Positions 24,657 to 36,785 are shown, counted from the stretch's first letter. The stretch: DNA of 64,000 bases from Mytilinidion resinicola (GCF_010093595.1 NW_022985474.1:5371-69370); one strand, 5' to 3'. Numbers and translations are program-made. The notes: generated by a model from the letters alone, not told the origin.

Positions 24657-26509
24657 ACGTGCAACACAAGGGAGCCGGCCACCCAAGCGAGCCGGCCACC
24701 TCATCAACTCTCAACAGCTTTGAACGTAGATTGCTCCACAACGCTAATAGATATTAACTTAATTCAACTTGCAGTCTATTCTATAATAACTTCCTCATCT
24801 TTTTAACACGTACGAGCATTATGTCCTGTCTCGCCGCAGCGCCTACAGCGCGCTTGCTGCCGTGCACTTCCACCCGGGCGCCTCCTATTTTAACGCATTT
24901 CGCCCTCAATTTGTTTATTAGCTTCCTTTTAAGCGATTATATCAGACCCCTGTGCCTTTATTAGGACTCCTTGCCTCTAAATTCGCTTTCTTTTGCGTTC
25001 TCTACGCTTTATGGCGGCCTTATTCGCCTTTTAAAGGCTTGTGACCTGATCGCGCAATAATACTGCCCTATGCATCTGCATCTCAGCGCCTCTAATAAGC
25101 AAATTAAGCGACTTAAGAATTGCAGTAGAAGAGCTATTTTAATACATTTAAATGCGATTATAAATCAAAGCTAATTAAGAGCCTAGCTTAAGAGCATTGC
25201 TTGGTGTTTTTAATTCCTATTAAGCCTCCACCACGGCGAGAGGCAACGGCATATAAAGCATAATATTAAGCTTTAAAAGCACTGCCTCTAGATTAAGCGG
25301 CATAAGGCCGGCGCCTTAAAAGCTTGCACAAATATTGCTTTTTATAAATAAGTTGTTAAATACTGCTTTAAAAGCTAGTAGGAACTTAAGCTTTATAATA
25401 TAGTTAATATGGTTGCGCGCTAGATCCTTAATTTAGCGACCGTACGCTTTTTTCAACGGCGTAAAACAGCCTATATTAAGCGGCTGCAATAGATGCGAGG
25501 CGTGCGGCGGCATATATAGTGTAATAATATTGTTCTCCTTGCAAAGCTCTTTAAATTCGAGCGAGTTATAGCTCTTATAACCGTCCAAAATAAGCAAGCA
25601 ATATGCACCTACGGTGCAGTCCTTTGTATGCGTATTGAAATATTGCAGCTATATAACACTAAGCTTATTTATCGTCCAGCTATTATTGCTTACTGCTATA
25701 GCCCAGTCTAGCGGTATATTACTGCCCTCGTACTATGCAGAAAGGTGGTACTTGCCCGCAAGGATAATAAACGGCGGGATTGCCTATCTATATGCGTTAA
25801 TAGCCTTAATTACAGTAGCCTACTCGCGATTACCTGGTTATATAGCTTTTAGTTAATTTTATCTCTCGGAGCCTGTAACAACTACTCCTGTTAAGATAAC
25901 ACCTATCTAGAAGCCGGTTTTATTAAAGTTGTAGGAGTTGTTATCCGTAATACTATACTTCGCCTTTATATTACGCACAAGCTTAAACCACAGCGCAATA
26001 ATCCTTAGATCTTTGCATAGAGCTCTCTGGCAATTGTACTTTCGATTAAACCGTGTTTAAAGCTCATCGGTCCGCTTAACAAAGTTGCATGGCCAGTTCT
26101 TGCCAACCTGGCCGGCACTGCGCTCTCTAAGTAACTTATTGGCCATATCTCTTACAGCGTTTAAGCTAGGCGCAAACCCTCGCGAATCCAGATCGAGTAC
26201 ATGTTCAATAATAACTGATTCCTCTAGCTTTGCAAGCTTTTTTGAATTGGGCTCACAATCGCGTCGAGCGGTGGTTCCGGCGCGTTGGTCTTGGAGCGTG
26301 CTTCTAGGGACGTTGTACGTTGCAACAGCGCGTCGTTCGCTTTGAAGTTGATTCTTATCAATTGCTAAGATAGCTAGGCAGATTCGGCCTTCTTTTTGGA
26401 TTGATTGTACATTGCGTTGTTGAGACATGGTGGTTGAAAGCTAACGGAGCGCGTTTTGGTGATGAGGTGGCCGGCTCGCTTGGGTGGCCGGCTCGCTTGT
26501 GTTACACGT
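24657..26509 (-). mobile_element. Fot1/pogo-like DNA transposon inserted in the amidase gene
   Basis: A 1,853-bp element. Its inverted terminal repeats of about 50 bp run ACGTG, then AACACAAG, then two near-identical copies of a 16-base CAAGCGAGCCGGCCAC motif. The left end has one mismatch in the first motif. It is flanked by TA on both sides. The body carries a degraded transposase on the minus strand. Because the repeated motif sits inside both termini, it is a reasonable candidate for paired transposase binding sites. RIP has hit the 3' half hardest. Confidence 0.92.
25150..26428 (-). pseudogene. Fot1/pogo-type transposase, degraded
   Basis: ATG at 26,428 opens a 123-residue N-terminal helix-turn-helix region (YNVPRSTLQDQRAG, and a CENP-B-like segment RDCEPNSKKLAKLEES). 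A DDE_1 catalytic core follows in the same frame but with several TAG stops. The first catalytic Asp region reads NFNKTGF (NFDE expected). The second reads LLILDGYKSY. Later sequence includes YMPPHASHLLQPLNIGCF. The Asp-to-Asn change and the stops make it inactive. Confidence 0.82.
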
Positions 26510-26511
26510 TA
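26510..26511. repeat. TA target duplication, right
   Basis: TA directly follows the right inverted repeat, which ends GTTACACGT. Confidence 0.85.
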
Positions 26512-27576
26512 GAGTCTATCCAAACATGTAGTCTATTTGACCGACAATATGCCCGAAGGTAGCACTCCACAGAAAGAAGTGATGCGGCTGGTCAATGGCC
26601 TTGCTAGCTATCTTGGAGTAACGGCAAATGGGATTAGTATCAGTACACTATGGGACGCGAAACCACCAGATGCAGCACTGGGGGAACCTCTTCATGAGTT
26701 TCTCAAAGAAGTATGTGTCGCGTGCAATTTCCCAATAGTCATAATTTGTTGCTGATAGGAGTGTATTCTCTTTAGGTAGGAGCTAGCACGTTCCTCTATG
26801 AGAACTACCAAAGCGCAGCCGACTTCCGAGACGATTATCGCGAAAAGCTCAACAAGAATCCGTTTGTCAGTCACTTTGTGCAATGCCGATAGTACGTTGT
26901 TTTGGTATTGCAATCCTCGTCACGGGTTTCACGCTAATTGACGCACGGTGTAGGAGCATTGGAAAAACATTCACACAAGCGCAATTCGACGAAAGCGTAC
27001 GTCGTATGGATGTTTACAAGGCATGGCTCCTTGATGCAGTCCTCGAAATGGGAAAAAAGCACACAGTAGTAGTCACACAGAGCGAAGACGTAAAGTCAAA
27101 CTATCGAGATGACCCACCACCGTAAGGCTCATTCTTTCTGGCAATTCGAGGTCCAGATGATAATATTCCAACCTTACAGCGCATACTATATTCAACCAGC
27201 TTGGCACCAGTGGTGGGGTTCGTCCGTTCTTGGGGCGCCAGAGGTTGTCATTCCAGGTGAGTATCTTCACTTTGAACCATTTGCGCCATGTCTAATCCTA
27301 CCAGCCGGCCAAATGCCTTACAAGTCTCGAATTACCGGAGTGACTGAACACTTGCCAGTCATGGCTTCACTCCTTACGCAGCCTGGTACGTTAGGATCTC
27401 GTGAATAACACAATTTTTGACTTACTGACACCCAAGAAGGCAGCGACACGCAACTACTTGAACTTACGCATGCTTTCTTGGAAGGCGTCGGACGTCCGAC
27501 AGTAGTGAAGAGTGGAAGTACCATGTTCAAGATCGAGGGCAAGGCGGAGGAGGTACCCGCAAATCCATGGCTGTAA

Positions 27577-28620
27577 TTCGAGTACCTCTAACTTGCGTCA
27601 TCTGTCCTTAATGAGTATAGAAAATAGAAATGAACCTCCCGTTTCAGGAGCCGGTGACACTATCATATCAATGCATATACAAGTTTGAGGATATTACTTA
27701 ATGTACACCCGTCCGGCGCCGTTTCTAGGCTTTTAAGAATGTGATAAAGTACTATATAGCAGTAAGATAAGTCGTTTCAAACCTTTGGCACTTCTCTAAT
27801 TTTTGTATTCACAGACTTTACATCCTGCCCAGGTCTTGAACCATGCACTAAGGTGCCGCATACTGCCTTTGCCTCCGATCTCGAGAGAAAATTAGAATCA
27901 GCTGCTACCCATTATCTAACGCGATCTTGCGGATCCCATCGTCTGGGTTCACAGTCCACTAAATGAATGTCTGGTGCACTCAAAGCTATTTCTCTAAACG
28001 ACAACACAAAGCCATGTCCCGATCGCTACCCTAAACGCCATTCACTCCATATCCACTAGCTAACAAAGTCGCTAGAACCTGCACGTCCTCCAACGGAACC
28101 ACCGTCGCCACCGACATATGTGACTAGCTCAAACCGTTGAAGTTTAGCAACACAGTCTAGCTCTACGGATCTGCACCGCTGCCCCCGCCACCGTCTGTGC
28201 CTTGATCGGCTTGTCCGCCAGGAACGCAAACTTCGGCACAGTTAATGAAGCAAGCTCCAGGGGAGTTATTCACATCACGTCCACCTTCATGTCCAGAATC
28301 CCGTTCGCGTTCGCATTGGTCTTCGGCGGCCAATCGGTCCGAGGTTGTAGCTTTTAGTTGACGATACTAACCCAGAATGTGGCCGCTACCTTTGCCACCG
28401 AGACGATCTGGTCACCAGTAGAACCGTGGAGAAAAGCTATGTTGGTCGTGTTGGTGGCTTCCTAGAGCTTGATGGCTACCTTGAGGAGCTAGACTCAAAG
28501 ATGGCTTCTCATCAACTTCACTGCAGAGGAAATCAATGACTAGAACTATATGGAAAGCTGCGATATATTCTAGATCTTGAAAAGTATACTTTAAGATCTT
28601 GAGAGGCACGGAATACTTCA
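27577..28620. other. Intergenic with an unrecognised coding remnant (about 28,080-28,500, plus)
   Basis: Frames on the plus strand read as a protein-like stretch broken by stops and a frameshift: CTSSNGTTVATDICD and LKPLKFSNTV, then after a frameshift FGTVNEASSRGVIHITS and IPFAFALVFGGQSVRG. Stops fall at positions that could have been Trp or Tyr. The composition looks like a former exon, but I do not recognise the family. Confidence 0.4.
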
Positions 28621-30388
28621 TTAACCATTCACGTTGGCTATTTCAACTTCTCCTCTCCACGTCTGTCCAAAAAAGTAGAATGGAACGGCCAAGAGCATGC
28701 CTAACGAAACCAGCATGAACATGATCATGTATACTTGAATCCAACCGCTTGACGCAACCCAATCCACGGCAGTATACAGAAACAGGAACGCGACAAGATT
28801 CTTAAAGACATTTATGGCGACTAGACACTCTGCAACAACTCTAGGATAGCACTCAACGACGTAGGTAACGGCAATGTTGGGCGCGTATATCGTCCCGAAT
28901 GATACTGCAACCAATCAGCACAGTCAAAACGACTAGATGGATACTTACCCATGCCAAATCCGAACGCGATTGCAACCCAGTGCAGCTTTTCAGAGCAGGC
29001 GAACGCAATAAGGATGCATCCGGCAGGGGCGATTAGACAACCAGGGATGAGCGCCACTAGCCGTTGCTCCGGATACACAGCGCCTTTCTGCTTCCTGATA
29101 ACAACCGCGGTGATAATATCAGCAAAATAGCCGCCGGAAAAGCAGCCGATCAAGAAACCAATAATCGCCGCAATCTGCATGAGTCCGACTTCACTACCAG
29201 AAAAGAGATAAGGCGGCGCAAGGAGCAAACTTGGAAACGCGAATCTGCAGCCGTCAGCGTCAGTCTTACCGATTCAGGTCAGCTTACATGAGAATGATCT
29301 GAGATGCAAGACTAGTTCCATAGATAAAAGTAGCTAAGAGAACACTTGGCCGAAGAAGCATCTTGAGTGGACGAAAGGCCACCTTCAAAATATTAATCTC
29401 AGGGTCGATGGTGAATACGCTCGTCCAGATACTCAACCAAGGCTTGGGTACAACGCTGACACGATGGCGGGAGATGGTTTCCGTTCTCACAACCTGAACT
29501 TTCTCGTCATCTCCACTTGTCACCGAAACATGATGTAGCGACTCTTCCGGTCTGTTGAAGTTGGACTCTGGATATAAGAAGTAAATTCCCACAGTGTTCA
29601 CACCAGCGAGTGCGGCACAAACCCATACATAGTCAACCCATCCACCGCGGCTATATTGTACGATGAACGATGCTATGAGCGGGCCAATTGCCGTGGAACT
29701 GGAGACGAGGATTGTATACCTTCAGTGTCGATTAGCATTTATCGCGTTAAGTTAAAGTTACTGAACTTACCCAGACATCATAGCGGCATGTTCGTGAAGA
29801 AAGAAGATGTCAGAGACAATGCTGGGGACAATACTCTGCGATGGGGTTAGCTTTGCAGCATGTTCATGTCGGAAACTCTCACTTCTCCTGCCGCTGATAC
29901 AAAACCTGACAAACATCTCGCCGCTAAAAGGCCAGTAAATGCTGTTTCCTTCGCGGTCCAAATGAGCACAGCGAAGAGCATCAAGGTCGAGATGAGAAGC
30001 GATGCTCGTTTGCCGAACTTGACGCCGAGCGGTACCCAGAAGAGATTTCCAATTCCGAGAAGTAAAAAGTTGAACTAGACGAGTAGTCAGAGCTAAACCA
30101 CATTCCATGCGCTGAAGCAAAACTCACAGTTAGCAGTCCGTTGACCTGATTTGGCGTTTTGTGGAATTGCGCTTGTAACACTGGAGTTGCAACGGAGAGG
30201 CCTGCACCAGCAAAATTTGCCGTAAAGTTGGCAAAGGCTGTGGCACCAAGTGCAGCTAGCTTTAGACTTCGAGGCCATCGCAGTGGGTCTCTCTCGTCAT
30301 CGGTGGGATGTGGAATGAGAGGTAAGCCGTGGTGTTTGGCGGCGGCCTGGTGTATTTCGTTGGTCTTGTTGGAGTCAGTTGTCGACAT
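28621..30388 (-). CDS. MFS transporter, DHA1-like drug/aromatic anion porter
   Basis: Six exons splice into one uninterrupted frame of 509 residues: 30,388-30,128; 30,074-29,883; 29,835-29,771; 29,719-29,288; 29,244-28,949; 28,904-28,621. All introns are 43-53 bp with GT-AG ends. The cytosolic N-terminus carries ERDPLRWP, the usual lead-in of fungal DHA1 transporters, followed by about twelve hydrophobic segments. The first loop has PLGVKFGKR, matching MFS motif A. A long central loop (about residues 220-290) separates the two halves. It would work in the plasma membrane as a proton antiporter or substrate importer. It diverges from the DUF3237 gene, and its position in the cluster suggests uptake of aromatic acids or export of toxic intermediates. 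No lesion was found. Confidence 0.85.
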
Positions 30389-31025
30389 CTTCGAGGAAAT
30401 GATGGATCTAGCAGGAACTCAAAGAAGGATTGTAAATCAGCAGAGATCCAAATAGCGACGGCAAACCTTTATAGACACAAGGGGTTGAGATCTCGATTTG
30501 CCGTTGAAGTTTCCCGCTCGGATATGCTCGCTCGAAAACGCGTTATGTTTAGCCTTTTTCTCCACATACCCCAACTTTTCATGCGGAGAACTCCAGTGTG
30601 GCTTTCGACTATTCTAGGGGATATTGACGCTAGGATGCGGTTATTGGAGCTCGAGGACTAATACTCGCTTGGGCCGCCCCGAGTTTCGGGGAGATGGGAG
30701 GGGTCGGGGAGTTAGGAATCATAAGAAGAATCGACACTTTGTGCAAGCCAATTACGGCATGTCGAAACAAAGATTAGACCAGCTACATTGCTGGCCTAGA
30801 CTGTAGACTGAGTCGAAATTTACTATCTAACATTTCTATCCGACGCACGCAGGTCAACACTAATGGCGAGCAAGCCAGGCCGCGGGAGTACAATACTGAC
30901 CATTGTACCACACAATATCACTCACTGGCTATCCTTACTATATTTTCGAACATCATAAGAAAGACCCTCACTTTCACCGTTATCTCCTCATCTACGCTTT
31001 CTGCGCCGAGAAACCACCAGCAATC
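30389..31025. promoter_or_regulatory. Divergent promoter region between MFS and DUF3237 genes, with inverted repeat
   Basis: The MFS gene reads left and the DUF3237 gene reads right from this 637-bp interval. At 30,677-30,691 lies CCCCGAGTTTCGGGG, a 6-base inverted repeat with a 3-base spacer that also contains CCG-N5-CGG. The core GAGTTTCGG recurs on the opposite strand at 36,554-36,562, in the divergent promoter of the regulator and gentisate dioxygenase genes. It is a plausible binding site for the cluster regulator; this is inference. Confidence 0.4.
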
Positions 31026-31506
31026 ATGACCCCGAAGCTCGATTACGCTTTCACTTTACACGTCGATCTTGCTCCTCCCCATGACTTTGGCAAAACCGCT
31101 GGAGGTGAAAAAAGATTTGTTCCCATCACTAGAGGGTGATTTCGTAGGGCCTAAACTCGAAGGAAGAATTCTTCCAGGTGGCGGGGATTGGAACGCTGCT
31201 AGGCCAGACGGTGTGGTACATGTCTTTGCCAAGTACACAATCCAAGCCGAGGATGGAACTCTTCTCAACGTGACCAACGAAGGATACGGCCGAGCAAGTC
31301 AGGAGACCATTAAGGCAGTTTTCGGAGACGAGCCATCGAAGGCGTCAATGGCAGAGGGAGGGGCGGCGTGGTATACAAAGACATTTCCGAGATTCGAAGT
31401 AGCCCTTGGACCACTTGGATGGCTGAACAGTGCTTGCTTTGTTGGAGATCTTCTCCCCCCGAAGGTTCTAAATCATGTTAAAATCGACGTCTATGAGATT
31501 TTGTAG
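31026..31506 (+). pseudogene. DUF3237-family protein with a frameshift
   Basis: The first frame from ATG 31,026 reads MTPKLDYAFTLHVDLAPPHD up to FVPIT, then runs into TGA. The continuation DFVGPKLEGRILPGGGDW and RPDGVVHVFAKY is in the next frame. Together they give the whole DUF3237 beta-barrel of about 155 residues, so one extra base near 31,126-31,137 splits the gene. A Met at 31,069 could start a shortened 145-residue protein lacking the first strands. The family has no firmly assigned reaction but often lies beside aromatic-degradation genes, as here. A sequencing error cannot be excluded because only one base is involved. Confidence 0.75.
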
Positions 31507-31931
31507 CTGATACATACTTCATGACCATTTTAATATCAGAATAGAAATCAGATTTGACATGGACTTTTACTTCGACTGAGCGATATGATATTACGAATTG
31601 CTCAGCATAAGACGCAAGCCGATAGTGCATTCTGAGAAGCCGGGGAGGGTGTGTTAGCTTGATCCCAGCATTAGACGGAGAGGATGGATTCCGGCGGCTT
31701 GCTTCCGCGTCTGCGGCATCTGCGGCTCGGAGGACTAGCACGCTTTTCTTCTTCCCCGCCGGAGTAGGTGCTGGCAGAGCATCGCTAGCGACGCGTGAAC
31801 AAGCTCAAACATATATCACTAGGCCAGCCATAGACCAAAACTCTGCCATTTACGATTGTATCACGCACCTTTGCACCCGTACATACATCCCTCGAGAAAA
31901 AGATTCGACCAGTCGTCCTGTATCGAGAGTA
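31507..31931. other. Intergenic, promoter side of the monooxygenase
   Basis: 425 bp without a supported gene. The plus-strand frame upstream of ATG 31,932 is open but has no recognisable sequence. Confidence 0.4.
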
Positions 31932-33698
31932 ATGCTGGCCGATATGGTTCAAGTCGTCGAAGACTATACGCCGGTGGTCAATGGCACTGCATCTACCGTG
32001 AAAAGTCGTAAAACATATCAACAGGCTATCGTAAGCTCCCAACCAAGCCTGACAGCTTCGTATCTGTCTCAGTCGTTACGATTCCTTCAGAAACTGAGAA
32101 GCAAGGAAAACTTCACTGAAGAGCCGCGTTCCTCTAGTCATCCAACACCAGCACGCCTCAGATTAAACATCGTGGTTGTTGGAGCAGGACTTGGCGGGCT
32201 TTCTCTTGCCATTGCTCTAGCTCGAAGAGGACACTCCGTGCGAGTACTGGAGCAAGCTTCAAAGCTTGGAGAAGTGAGTACCACCTCTATCCATCCTTCA
32301 AAGCGTATCCCAATCAATCGATCCAATAGGTGGGAGCAAGTATTCAAATTCCTCCAAATTCTGGACGGTTGCTCCACCGATGGGGAGTCTTTGAATATTT
32401 GGAAAAGTGGGCAGTCAAGCCAGAAGGTATCAACTTTCGAAGATGGGAAGATGGACAAGCCATAGGCTACACTGCTCTCGGGAAGACATTTCAAGCAGAC
32501 TTCAATGTGCCTTATTATGTGGTCCATCGTGCTCACTTCCATGAAGCTCTGCACCAACGAGCGTCACAACTGGGTGTAGCGGTCGAATTGCATTCCAGGG
32601 TCGTAGGGTACAGTGAACAGAAATCTTCAGTTGTACTAGACAGTGGCACCACTATCCAAGGAGACTTGGTGATTGCCGCTGATGGTAAGTTGAAGAGTGC
32701 CTTGCAAGTTGGAATCTCCATCCCTGCGGTGGCTAACCGGGAGATTCAAGAATCAAATCAAAAGCACGGCAAGCTATTCACCCAGGCCTTTGCCAAGATC
32801 CCCAGTTCAATGGCTTCGCTGCGTATCGAGCAACAGTCGACGTCCAAAAGATGCAAAATAGTCCCGAAATTGCCTGGCTTCTAGAGAAACCTTCGTTGAA
32901 CATCCGGTTTGTCCAACTTTCACTCAACGTCGCCGTTGAGGTCTCTAGTCATGATCGAGGACTCTGACAACTGGTTGCGTAGGATTGGCGAGGACAGACA
33001 TGTCATGACATACACAATCGCCGCAGGGGAGTCATTCAACATGGTTTTATCTCACATTGACCGTTCTGAACCGGCGACCTGGACAGAGAAGTTTGCCAAA
33101 GAACACATCCAGCAAGAATTCAGTGGATGGGATCCTCAGTATGTAGCGAGCCTGAAGTTGAACTTGTTGAAGTAGCTAACCAAGCTTTTGCAGGTTGACG
33201 AAAATCATCTCCCTAATCGATGAATGCATGAAATTGCCACTGAAAGTCGGAAGACAGTTAAAGTCTTGGACTTCACCCTGAGCGAGATTGGTAATTATCG
33301 GTGATGCTGCTCATGCTATGCTGCCTTACATGTCGCAAGGTGCCGCCATGGCCGTCGAAGATGGTGCCGCCCTTGCTGTCGCCCTGAACCACATCTCCAC
33401 TATCGACGAACTCCCATTCGTGCTGCGGGCATTTGAGAAAGAACGAATCAAGAGAAGCAGCGATATGCAGAATGCCAGCACGGTAAATGGACTAATTTGG
33501 CATTTTGCGGATGGCCCAGAGCAAAGAGCGAGAGATACTTCCATGGCCGCCGAGGTTGTGGGTTCTCCGTTTACCAGCAGTGCAAATCAATGGAGCGACC
33601 CAGTCACTCAATGGTGGGCGTATGGATACGACGCTGAGAGCAAAATGGAAGAGGCCTGGGACGAAGCCGTGCGGGCTTTGATCATGCGAGCGGGTTGA
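31932..33698 (+). pseudogene. FAD-dependent aromatic-ring monooxygenase (hydroxybenzoate/salicylate hydroxylase type), one internal stop
   Basis: Five exons (31,932-32,273; 32,330-32,684; 32,744-32,906; 32,983-33,138; 33,194-33,698) join in frame to 506 codons. The FAD dinucleotide-binding motif is VVVGAGLGGLSLAIALARRG near residue 80. The second FAD motif is IIGDAAHAMLPYMSQGAAMA near residue 395. Group A flavoprotein hydroxylases use NADH or NADPH and O2 to hydroxylate benzoates; here the likely product is gentisate, given the dioxygenase nearby. A single in-frame TGA at 33,279-33,281, in a segment reading SWTSP then ARLVIIGD, lies just before the second FAD motif. Termination there would lose about 140 residues including the FAD-contact GD. 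The substrate (3-hydroxybenzoate or salicylate) cannot be decided from sequence. The gene ends 26 bp from the convergent regulator gene. Confidence 0.85.
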
Positions 33699-33724
33699 CT
33701 GAAAGGGGATCGAGTAGCCCTATG

Positions 33725-36520
33725 CTAATGTGAAGACATGAAATTGAAATCCGAAGTACCCAAGAGATCGTCCAAACTCATGCCCATGTGGGAGTCAGTT
33801 GCATCGAGAAAGTCAAACAAGTCATGCGACTGGAAATCATTTGGCGCTCGTCGCAATGAAAAGTCTCCAGGTGGGTCGGTTGAGAAGTTACCCGAGCGTA
33901 ATGCTTGCGCCCCTTCTGGTTCGTCTAGGTTGAGTGTCAAATGGTGCTCGTTGAAACGCGATGCCGACATGACTTACAGATTAGAGATAGAAGATGAGCC
34001 AGGGAAGTTGTATATCGGACGCATTTCTCCGTCATTCTATTCCCTTTGAACAACAGTTTCAAGCATTCGATTGCTTGGTGAAGAGACCCCACCGACAGGT
34101 TAATATCCTCAAGTGCTAGGGGATGGTTATAGATATTTGCTTGATGCTGTACAAGAAGTGTGGAAAATATAACGAGAGCGGCATTGAACGCTGTACTGCT
34201 ATGAGTAGAGAACAAAAGGACGGTGTCTGCAATTGATATACTTACCGTAATAAAGAGAAAACCACCAGGCACCAAGTAGATGTCGAGCAGGACTGGTAGG
34301 AATCAGCACCATTTGCATCAATTTGATAATAGTGACCGCGGAATAGGCACAAGTCCGCAGGCTATTCGTGCCCACTTGCTTCAGCAAAGGTAATTGCTGA
34401 GAGGCAGACTGCGCGCTGCGTATTGACTCGAGGTACTTTGAGAGTAACGGACGATGCGTTAGAATACGAAGATTTAGGAAGCGCAGAGTGAGGATAACTC
34501 TGAACCGAAGAGTGCCGTGTTCGTCTGCATTGGAATCGAGAGTTTCCGGCTCTACTAGCGACAAAGCTGCCGGCAAGGAGTGCTGCCAAATGAGAAACTT
34601 TTGTTCAAACTGCAGTAACTGCGAAGCAATGTCGAACACGTTGTCCGGCACACCACAGCCCAAGTTACTACCGTACAAGACGTCAACGATTTCTCCCATG
34701 ATTTTATAGAGGGTTCTGTTTTGGCGTGAGCGGCATGTCATCAGTTCTTGACGAGATATTCTTACATTGTTCCCGTATAGAACTCAACACTATGTTCGTC
34801 GGTCGAGTTCTGGTGGGAGTTCATTCCGGCAGGAAGAATGCTTTTGAACGAACACGGCAGGTCCAATTTGACAAAATTTTCAGGGATGGAAGCAGGACGG
34901 CCCATAGTCATACTCAAGGTACTATTTTCGATGAGATGACACGGCTCTGTCAGCTTGAAAGTAACTTACCGATCTAATACAACGCAGCCGAACCAGGTTC
35001 TCTTGCGAATCTCTCTTTCTAACGGCGGGTATTGGTTGAGTGCATCTCGTGAGTGGAGGCCGAGCTGATATGCAGCTTTGACGGTGAGTCCATGCACATT
35101 CCAAGTCTCGATGGAGCGTTCAGTGCCTTGCAAATACTGACTCATCAACAACAGAAACTGGACTTATGGAAACATCAGCGACGCCGACGTTATAGGGCTA
35201 ATGCACCTTTACTTACCAACTTCCAAGCTTGTGCCATGGCGGATTTGTTTCTCACAGAGTGCCAAAGCTCGACGGAAGAAAACGTCGGAGTTGGCAGATC
35301 GCTCAGACGCCGTCAGTCCGTTACCGTGACTAGCACTCGTAGACATGGCAAGCACCAAATTCAGCAGACCAAGCCATGACCTCCGTACTGTCCGAATGTT
35401 TGCAGATGTAAGTTCGTGATACGTGTTCAAGAACGCCTCCTCGTCGATGTATGGAAATAAAACGCCCGTGGTGCTAAAGAATCGCTCTATCATCTTCACT
35501 GTTTCATTTTCTTGTGGGAGAACAGAGGGTTCTGTACCAATGGCGATGCTGTATGAGTCCTTGGACGGATCTGATACAGGAGAGAGTGGCCGGGAAACAT
35601 GAAGAAGTTGACTCTGAAGGGCGGCATTGCTTGGCGAAGCCGGACTTCCATCCGATGCGGCACTTTTGAGGACTGCGGTTGTTGTGCGAACAATGAGGCG
35701 GGTAAATGATATGTTGGACGATGGCCCTGGACCCGTTAGTTGCCAGTACTCATGGAGCTCTGTGAAAGTATTCCAACCAAAGAAGCCAGACTCCTCTTCT
35801 TTAGTGAACGAGACAGAGCCCATTCCATCCGTAGGATCTTGAGTCTCAACGATCGTTCCCTCATCATCCTGAAGACTAAGAAGATCAGGAGTATGAGTCG
35901 GTGGTGATTGGCTAGAACTTGCATTTGCGTCTACAATATCGGCTCTGGAACCTTCAATACGGGTCACTCTACTAGATATTCCACCAACGGAGCTTTCAAG
36001 TGCGGCTAAGCGAGACTCAAGTGCTTCCAAATACCTGCGACGGGTAAGCTATAAGAGTAAGAGGGTACCAGTTCCGATTGAAGAACCGACTCTTTGGACG
36101 CAGAGGTTTTGGTTAAGGGTGTTAAATTCAAATATGTGCATTCATATCCGTGATCGGTGCAGGTAGAACACTTTGGTCTTGCTCCGTCACACTATGAAAA
36201 GTCGTGAAACGTCAGTAATTAAAGTGAAACAGGAAGCGCATAGTGGACACGCCAGCACGTGAATTTGATGAGAGTTGCGCCTCATGCAGCATCGGTGTTT
36301 CCAACCCCAAAGCATCGTGCTTGAAGAGCAAACTGACAACTGGAGCGCAATCCCTAGGCTGCTAGAGGGCCGGGAAGGACAACAGACTTACGCGGGACTT
36401 GCGCTGCCTGCACCACGTACAAGCTATCGTGATCCTGTTCCGTTTTGCTGGTCTTGCATCCGCGCCGTGATTGGTGGAGATGCTGGCGTGCGTTCTGGTC
36501 GCTGCATCGGTCGACGCCAT
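33725..36520 (-). CDS. Zn2Cys6 transcription factor, probable cluster regulator
   Basis: ATG at 36,520 opens exon 1, which ends at 36,392 with the first half of the zinc cluster (ACTWCRQRKSR). A 200-bp intron (36,192-36,391) splits it from CDGARPKCSTCTDHGYEC, giving C-x2-C-x6-C-x6-C-x2-C-x6-C. A short coiled-coil linker follows (YLEALESRLAALESSV), then the fungal-specific transcription factor domain (LFPYIDEEAF, LSMTMGRPASIPE). Further introns lie near 36,055, 35,180, 34,950, 34,740, 34,210 and 33,990. I found no disabling lesion; the acidic C-terminus (DLFDFLDATDS) may activate transcription. The gene is divergent from the gentisate dioxygenase and convergent with the monooxygenase, typical for a pathway-specific regulator. 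Confidence 0.84.
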
Positions 36521-36785
36521 GCCTAGGGTACAGGGAACCGAGTCAACGTAAGTCCGAAACTCCCTTTCCGAGTCCTTCGGGGACTTAGAGTCTGGTGTAG
36601 CCGGAGAAAATGGTGGAGGAGCAGGGCTGAGCGGGGAGCGGGGAAGTAAAGACCCCTTTCCACCTTACCCGACCCGACCCGTCTCCACTCTCCCCGCAGC
36701 TCTCAGCCTTCCTAACTCCCCGGCAAATGGTCCAGCCATCGATCACAATTGCCATAGTTGATTATGCAATTATTGAAATCGTCTT
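36521..36785. promoter_or_regulatory. Divergent promoter between regulator and gentisate dioxygenase genes
   Basis: 265 bp shared by two divergent genes. It contains CCGAAACTC at 36,554-36,562, the reverse complement of the core in the MFS/DUF3237 promoter. It also contains CCGAGTCCTTCGG at 36,568-36,580, an everted CCG-N7-CGG pair of the kind bound by Zn2Cys6 proteins. Confidence 0.4.

Larger units (their letters stand above)
23312..27576 (+). pseudogene. Amidase (amidase-signature family), split by a transposon
   Basis: Exon pieces joined by short introns rebuild a fungal amidase that would hydrolyse a carboxamide. The N-terminal part begins at ATG 23,312 (MAPSDDASSP). The catalytic Lys is in ALKDAFDVGG (about 24,030). 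The amidase signature follows, with GPGGSSSGSAS and GTDTNGSIRKPA (about 24,270-24,370), giving the Ser-cisSer-Lys triad. A TAG stops the frame at 24,425-24,427, just before GMFSAFK. A Fot1/pogo element (24,657-26,509) then interrupts the gene. The C-terminal half continues after it (VYLTDNMPEG, YIQPAWHQWWG, LPAGQMPY, ending NPWL and TAA at 27,574-27,576). Both the stop and the insertion would abolish activity. It sits at the left edge of the aromatic catabolic cluster, but membership is inferred only from position. Confidence 0.86.
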
